Shown: piece after piece, positions 59,731 through 64,000 of the stretch
Layout of the letters: each line of letters starts with the position of its first letter
Numbering within the stretch: the first letter of the stretch is position 1
Assembly: GCA_001802645.1 (NCBI GenBank)
Contig: MGZJ01000043.1
Span: 14,030-78,029 of the forward strand
Source: Geobacteraceae bacterium GWC2_53_11
GTDB lineage: Bacteria > Desulfobacterota > Desulfuromonadia > Geobacterales > Pseudopelobacteraceae
DNA: 64,000 nucleotides
Direction: 5' to 3'
Notes under the pieces: model-generated
Databases searched by the model: none
Told to the model about the DNA's origin: nothing
What the model saw: only the letters and a program-made list of their open reading frames with translations
Translations under genes and position numbers: made by a program

Positions 59731-60438
59731 GTGGCAAAAAAGAAGCAACGGGAGCCAAGCCCCCCCAAACCGAAAGAATTTCACGCTACCCCTTTCAGCT
59801 CTCTGAAAGGGGTAGTTGCTATTGAGACAGCCAAGCCAGCTGTGACTTCAACTCCAAAACCGCCCGAAGTTGTTGAAAACGGAGCTGATCTGTTCCTTCG
59901 GGCTGTGGCGGATGTGCGCCCATTTAATCAATCCGCAAAAAAGCCGGTTCAGGCGGGTTCGCATCCGCTGCAGAAAACCGCCAGAAAAGCGGAAGAAGAG
60001 CTCCATGTTATTGAAGAAGGTGCTTTTCTTGAGGAAATCGGCAGGCTGAAGCTTGATACGAAATTCGTTGATTCCGTGCCTGACGAAGGTGAGCTGCAAT
60101 CGCTTTCCGGCAACCGTCTCCGTCAGGTAAAGCGAGGCATCGTTACCGTGAATTATCAGCTTGACCTCCATGGGTTGACCCGTGAGGAAGCGCTGGAGGC
60201 ATTGCCACGGTTTATACGTTCTGCCCAAATGAAGGAGCAAAAGGCAGTACTGTTGATCACCGGAAAAGGCCACCACTCGCCTGAAGAACCGGTGCTGCAT
60301 CAGGCGGTGGCTTCGTGGCTGCGCGATGCCGGGAAGGCAAGTGTGCTGGAATTTGCCCCTGCCCCCCGTGATATGGGAGGGAGCGGCGCCTATGTCGTAT
60401 TTCTTCGTCAGCTTCTACCAGTCAAGTCTGATCATTGA
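59731..60438 (+). CDS. Smr-domain protein
   Basis: This 235-aa protein has a basic, Pro-rich N-terminal 130 residues and an Smr domain at about 140-235 (YQLDLHGLTREEALEALP; VLLITGKGHHSPEEPVL). The LDLHGL and GKGxHS motifs are those of the MutS2/Smr endonuclease fold. It may act as a nuclease on branched DNA or stalled ribosome mRNA; which is unknown. GTG start 3 nt after the lipoprotein stop. Confidence 0.9.
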   Translation: MAKKKQREPSPPKPKEFHATPFSSLKGVVAIETAKPAVTSTPKPPEVVENGADLFLRAVADVRPFNQSAKKPVQAGSHPLQKTARKAEEELHVIEEGAFLEEIGRLKLDTKFVDSVPDEGELQSLSGNRLRQVKRGIVTVNYQLDLHGLTREEALEALPRFIRSAQMKEQKAVLLITGKGHHSPEEPVLHQAVASWLRDAGKASVLEFAPAPRDMGGSGAYVVFLRQLLPVKSDH

Positions 60439-60511
60439 CAGCGCTCCGGTGGCGTTGTATACAGAAAGCCCTGAAAATTGACTCCCCTACCTAGAAAGGA
60501 ACCAGACGTTC

Positions 60512-60802
60512 ATGATTACTCACATTGTTTTATTCAAACTGGCGAATCCGACTGCTGAAACCATCACACAGACTCGCGACAAGTTGCTCAGTATGGACGG
60601 GAAGATTGACCAGTTGCGTCACCTTGAAGTCGGCGTTGATGTGATCAGGTCTGAGCGTTCGTACGATATCGCTCTGACAACCCGCTTTGATTCACTCGAA
60701 GACCTGCAGGCCTACCAGATTCATTCCTACCATGCCGGTGAAGTTATCCCTCATATGAAATCAGTCTGTTCGTCTATCGTGGCGGTTGATTACGAAAGCT
60801 GA
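60512..60802 (+). CDS. Dabb-family stress-responsive protein
   Basis: This 96-aa ferredoxin-like alpha/beta barrel protein opens MITHIVLFKLANPTAETI and has the Dabb pattern LRHLEVGVDVIRSERSYD, IALTTRFDSLEDLQAYQIH and HMKSVCSSIVAVDYES. Members form dimers and are stress-induced, or act on small aromatic substrates. The role here is unknown. Ribosome site aaaggaacc. Confidence 0.9.
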   Translation: MITHIVLFKLANPTAETITQTRDKLLSMDGKIDQLRHLEVGVDVIRSERSYDIALTTRFDSLEDLQAYQIHSYHAGEVIPHMKSVCSSIVAVDYES

Positions 60803-60829
60803 AGAGGTATATTGTATACGCTTTTTAGC

Positions 60830-60858
60830 TTGACGAAGTATTAGCGTATGAGTAGAAT
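60830..60858 (+). promoter_or_regulatory. Sigma-70-type promoter of the CoA-transferase gene
   Basis: TTGACG (60830-60835), 17-nt spacer, TAGAAT (60853-60858). The 5' leader would be about 140 nt, with caggaggtagta as a strong ribosome site before ATG 61004. Confidence 0.75.
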
Positions 60859-61003
60859 CCGGTTTTACTCAGGCTCCATATGGGCCTTTGTCACGGAATA
60901 TATGGGTATTATTACACGCAACCGTATTTATTTTCGATCGTAACATCGTTAATCAACGCAGGTTTTCTGCCTGTAAACACAAAAAACAAACAGGAGGTAG
61001 TAA

Positions 61004-62599
61004 ATGTCAGATTACGGAACTCTTCAAGATCGCGTGCGTCACAAGTCGCTCCTCTCAAAGGTTATGACTGCAGAGGAAACGATTCAGTTTTTCCAACCTG
61101 GTATGAATCTCGGCTGGTCGGGTTTTACCCCGGCTGGTTATCCTAAAGTAGTACCTATTGCCGTTGCAGAGCACGTTGAAAAGAACAATCTGCAGGGCAA
61201 ATGGAAGTTCAACCTGTTCATCGGTGCCTCCGTTGGTGCTGAAACCGAAAACCGCTGGGCAGAAAACGACATGATCGACCGTCGCTGGCCATATCAGACC
61301 GGCAAAAACATCGCCGCCGGCATCAACGAAGGGCGCATTCGCATGGGCGACAAGCACCTTTCCTTGTTTGCTCAGGATCTGGGCTACGGCTTCTACACCA
61401 AGGATACCCCGACCGGCAGGCTTGACCTGGCCATCATCGAAGTTTCCGCTATCACCGAAGACGGCAGCCTGGTTCCGACCTCATCCTGTGGTGTTATTCC
61501 CGAGATTCTGATGATGTGCGACAAGATCATCATTGAGGTCAACACCGGACAACCTTCTTTTGAAGGCATTCACGACCTGATCACCCCCGGCACCCCGCCG
61601 AACCGTCAGGTATTCAACATCACCAAGGCCGGCTCACGCATCGGTTCCACCTCGATTCCGTGTGATCCGAAGAAAATCGTTGCCGTGGTCGAGTCAAAAC
61701 TCCGTGACCAGGGTCGCGCTTTTGCCGAGCAGGATGATACGTCCGAAGCAATTGCCAACCACATCATCGACTTCTTCACTCATGAAGTAAAAGCCGGCCG
61801 TCTGCCGGATAACCTGCTGCCGATTCAGTCCGGCGTCGGTTCCATCGCCAACGCCGTTATCGGTGGTCTGGCCAAGGGACCATTCTACAACCTCTCCGTG
61901 TACACCGAGGTTCTGCAGGACACCATGCTCGACCTGTTTGACTCGGGCAAGCTTGACAGCGCTTCTTCCTGCTCACTCTCGCTTTCAGCATCACCAGGCT
62001 TCCCGAAATTCTTCGAGAACATGGACAAATATTTCGACAAGATCACCCTGCGTCCGCTCTCCATCTCCAATGCTCCTGAGCCGATTCGCCGTCTGGGTGT
62101 TATCGCCATGAATACTCCGGTTGAAATCGACATGTATGCACATGCCAACTCGACTCTGGTCGGCGGTACCCGCATGATCAACGGTCTGGGCGGTTCCGGT
62201 GACTTCCTGCGCAACGGTTTCCTCAAGATGATGCACACTCCGTCGAGCCGTCCGAGCAAGACCGATCCGACCGGTATCTCCTGTGTTGTACCGCACTGCT
62301 CGCATATCGACCATACGGAGCACGATCTGGACGTCGTTATTACCGAGCAGGGTCTGGCCGACGTTCGTGGTCTCTGCCCGCGCGACCGTGCCAAAGTTAT
62401 CATCGACAAGTGTGCACATCCTGACTACAAGCCGATCCTCACTGAATACTACGAGATGGCTCTGGCAGAATGTCTGCGCCGCAAAGTTGCTCATGAGCCG
62501 CAGCTGTGGGACCGCGCATTCAAAATGCATCTCAACCTTGAGAAGAACGGCACCATGAAAATCAAAAACTGGGATATCAAACTGGACCTTTGCGAATAG
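61004..62599 (+). CDS. Acetyl-CoA hydrolase/succinyl-CoA:acetate CoA-transferase
   Basis: This 531-aa family I CoA-transferase has LGWSGFTPAGYPKVVPIAVA near the N-terminus, IQSGVGSIANAVIGGL (CoA-binding loop, about 275-290) and a candidate catalytic Glu302 in SVYTEVLQDTMLDLFDSG. In Geobacter-type metabolism this enzyme activates acetate with succinyl-CoA, linking it to the TCA cycle. Codon use is strongly biased (aac, gac, ctg, cgt, atc dominate), and a strong promoter and ribosome site point to high expression. Monocistronic, with its own terminator. Confidence 0.92.
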   Translation: MSDYGTLQDRVRHKSLLSKVMTAEETIQFFQPGMNLGWSGFTPAGYPKVVPIAVAEHVEKNNLQGKWKFNLFIGASVGAETENRWAENDMIDRRWPYQTGKNIAAGINEGRIRMGDKHLSLFAQDLGYGFYTKDTPTGRLDLAIIEVSAITEDGSLVPTSSCGVIPEILMMCDKIIIEVNTGQPSFEGIHDLITPGTPPNRQVFNITKAGSRIGSTSIPCDPKKIVAVVESKLRDQGRAFAEQDDTSEAIANHIIDFFTHEVKAGRLPDNLLPIQSGVGSIANAVIGGLAKGPFYNLSVYTEVLQDTMLDLFDSGKLDSASSCSLSLSASPGFPKFFENMDKYFDKITLRPLSISNAPEPIRRLGVIAMNTPVEIDMYAHANSTLVGGTRMINGLGGSGDFLRNGFLKMMHTPSSRPSKTDPTGISCVVPHCSHIDHTEHDLDVVITEQGLADVRGLCPRDRAKVIIDKCAHPDYKPILTEYYEMALAECLRRKVAHEPQLWDRAFKMHLNLEKNGTMKIKNWDIKLDLCE

Positions 62600-62622
62600 G
62601 CCGAACGGTACTCCACGTGTAA

Positions 62623-62657
62623 TAAAAAACCCCGTCGGGAAACCGGCGGGGTTTTTA
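62623..62657 (+). terminator. Rho-independent terminator of the CoA-transferase gene
   Basis: aaaaaaccccgtcgggaaac then cggcggggttttta: stem ACCCCG(T)C / G(G)CGGGGT with a T-run. Confidence 0.9.
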
Positions 62658-62768
62658 TGTGCCCTGCCGATTTTCGTACTTGAACTTGGCACGTTGTTAT
62701 GGTTTAAATAGCGAGGTTTATATTAGATTGTTGGATGTGGACGTTATCCCAGCAACAGGTTGGCAAAA

Positions 62769-63470
62769 ATGTCTCATAACGTAAGTGGATTTAAAGGTGC
62801 AGTAGCCGGTCTTTCTTTGACTGATGTCATTCAACTGAAGGGCCACAATAAATATACCGGGGCTATTTCCGTTGAATATGGAGAGAGCCAAGGGACTATC
62901 TATTTTGTAGACGGCGAGATAATTCATGCCGAGCTTGGTGATGAGATCGGCGAACAGGCAATTTACGAAATTATCAAGTGGCCGGGCGGCACGTTTAATA
63001 TCCATCCTGAAAAAACTTCCAACGTATGTACCATCCACTATCGTACTGATTTTCTCCTGCTTGAAGCACTGCGGCGCCTGGACGAAGAAAATGCGGGCGG
63101 AGCTGCGAATAAATCCGCCGGTCCCTCCGTGACTCCCCGCCGCACAATGAGCAAGATTGCCGCTCGTCTGCAGGAAATAAACAACATTACCTATGCCGTA
63201 TTACTCGATAAACAGGGCTCACCGGTTCAGGACTCCAGTATTGAAGCGGTGGCGCTGGCAGCCAAAGGTGTTTTTCTGGCCAAAACCGGTAACAGTGTCG
63301 GCGAGCTGATGGGATTGGGCGAAATCAGGGCTGCGGCAGTTCATACAAGCAACTACAACCTGCTGCTATATGATTCCAAACAGCACTATTTGAGTATTGC
63401 GGTCAAGCCGGATTGCAACCTGGACGGCGTTGAAGCTGAAATCAAGGCCGCATTTGTAGCGACAAAGTAG
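62769..63470 (+). CDS. DUF4388 (PATAN-like) protein with roadblock-like C-terminus
   Basis: This 233-aa protein has residues 5-100 matching the DUF4388 domain (FKGAVAGLSLTDVIQLKGH, SQGTIYFVDGEIIHAELGD, WPGGTFNIHPEKT). After a linker, about 125-233 resembles a roadblock/LC7 fold (LQEINNITYAVLLDKQG; LLYDSKQHYLSIAV). In relatives such modules partner with small GTPases or regulators of motility and development. I take ATG 62769; the track's TTG 62760 is possible. Followed 12 nt later by another roadblock-like gene. Confidence 0.82.
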   Translation: MSHNVSGFKGAVAGLSLTDVIQLKGHNKYTGAISVEYGESQGTIYFVDGEIIHAELGDEIGEQAIYEIIKWPGGTFNIHPEKTSNVCTIHYRTDFLLLEALRRLDEENAGGAANKSAGPSVTPRRTMSKIAARLQEINNITYAVLLDKQGSPVQDSSIEAVALAAKGVFLAKTGNSVGELMGLGEIRAAAVHTSNYNLLLYDSKQHYLSIAVKPDCNLDGVEAEIKAAFVATK

Positions 63471-63482
63471 GGGAGCCGTTTC

Positions 63483-64000
63483 ATGAAGGACATCCTGCAG
63501 CACATAAATAGCGTTGATGGGGTGATCGGCAGCGCACTCTTTAATCTCAAAGGGGACGTACTCGCTCACGCGTTCCCTGCACTGATTGATGCGGCTTCGC
63601 TCAAGAAGGCCGCTTCGCTGACCCAGGAGTGCTCTCACGGGCTTCAGATGGCGCAATCTCTTGACCTGCTTGATTTACGCTACTCGGATGGCCGTGTCCT
63701 CGTCAAGACGTTACCGGATGCAATGCTTTTTCTGCTCTGTGCCAATAGTATCAATATTCAGGTCCTGTCAATTACCCTTAACCTTGCCGTAAAAAAACTG
63801 GAAGCAAAGCTCACAAGCGAGCTTGCCGCGGCGACCCGGCAGCCTGCTGTTGAAGAGTCTGCACCGGATGACGGTTTGCTCCGGATGGGGATCAGCCATC
63901 TGGCCAATAAACAGGCCAGTGCCAGCTTTGATTCTCTCGGCATGGTTGCCATCAGTCAGCCAACTTCACAGTTGATTTCCGATTTTTATTCGACATCATT
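63483..64000 (+). CDS. Roadblock-like protein, 3'-truncated by window edge
   Basis: This frame is open from ATG 63483 to the end of the window and is missing from the ORF track because no stop is reached. At least 172 aa are encoded: DILQHINSVDGVIGSALFNL then KGDVLAHAFPALID at the start, and DLRYSDGRVLVKTLPDAMLF in the middle. This is the alternating pattern of a roadblock/LC7 domain at about 1-110, then a helical linker (LAVKKLEAKLTSELAAATR). It starts 12 nt after the DUF4388 gene (taggggagccgtttc), so the two are co-transcribed. Confidence 0.75.
   Translation, partial: MKDILQHINSVDGVIGSALFNLKGDVLAHAFPALIDAASLKKAASLTQECSHGLQMAQSLDLLDLRYSDGRVLVKTLPDAMLFLLCANSINIQVLSITLNLAVKKLEAKLTSELAAATRQPAVEESAPDDGLLRMGISHLANKQASASFDSLGMVAISQPTSQLISDFYSTS

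Noticed and set aside
1-64000. tRNA or rRNA genes
   Set aside because: I looked for T-arm-like GGTTCGAATCC strings and rRNA signatures in the intergenic gaps and found none I could support. A covariance-model scan would be decisive.

Overview
The window looks like a chromosomal segment of a deltaproteobacterium of the Geobacter/Pelobacter/Desulfuromonadales kind. The basis is family content and style: an MJ0042-type zinc-ribbon protein, DUF4388 and roadblock proteins, a sensor kinase with a Cys-rich N-terminus next to a stand-alone receiver, a nucleotidyltransferase/phosphomannomutase fusion beside a GH57 enzyme, futalosine-pathway mqnE, anaerobic cobalamin genes cbiF/cbiG, and a succinyl-CoA:acetate-type CoA-transferase. 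No search was run, so this is inference.

Layout. 1-18 kb is an O-antigen/surface-glycan locus. It opens inside one rfbA (dTDP-glucose pyrophosphorylase). A stretch of toxin-antitoxin genes and remnants follows (HicB-like, MNT + broken HEPN, AbrB/PIN). Then comes a CDP-3,6-dideoxyhexose set: rfbF, rfbG, rfbH, an epimerase and a reductase, an order that resembles CDP-ascarylose synthesis. An AT-rich block at 8.2-15.0 kb holds a Wzx-like flippase, four glycosyltransferases and a Wzy-like polymerase. After it lie a deletion-scarred rfbB, a second rfbA, rfbC and gmd. 18.0-19.0 kb is a tandem array of one intact GxxExxY gene between two internally deleted copies, each bounded by inverted 9-nt-periodic repeats. 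19.1-28.2 kb carries capsule/exopolysaccharide initiation and export genes (polyprenyl-P sugar transferase, Wzi-like, SLBB exporter, Wzz-like, VanZ-like), split by an XRE/AbiEii cassette. 28.5-39 kb holds cysS, a kinase/receiver pair, the fusion protein, GH57, galT and a TIGR02757 gene. 39-51 kb holds an MJ0042 protein, SlyD-like FKBP, YggU, DivIVA, a LysM protein, a 1020-aa coiled-coil surface protein, amt, uvrC, miaA, csp and yggT. 51-64 kb holds fabH, a methyltransferase, mqnE, a DUF1848 protein, pdxA, cbiG, cbiF, an OmpA-like lipoprotein, an Smr protein, a Dabb protein, the CoA-transferase, a DUF4388 protein and a partial roadblock-like gene.

The most interesting signal is not a classical gene set. 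At least seven loci carry short degenerate arrays with periods of 7, 8 or 9 nt, several as inverted pairs. Two pairs bracket small ORFs of poorly understood families (GxxExxY; four-helix-bundle/S23-like). In three places the arrays run into coding sequence: inside and at the start of rfbG, at the N-terminus of the Wzi-like gene, and at the N-terminus of the VanZ-like gene. They look like small mobile or slippage-prone repeat elements, some with deleted MITE-like derivatives. Housekeeping functions are confined to the right half.
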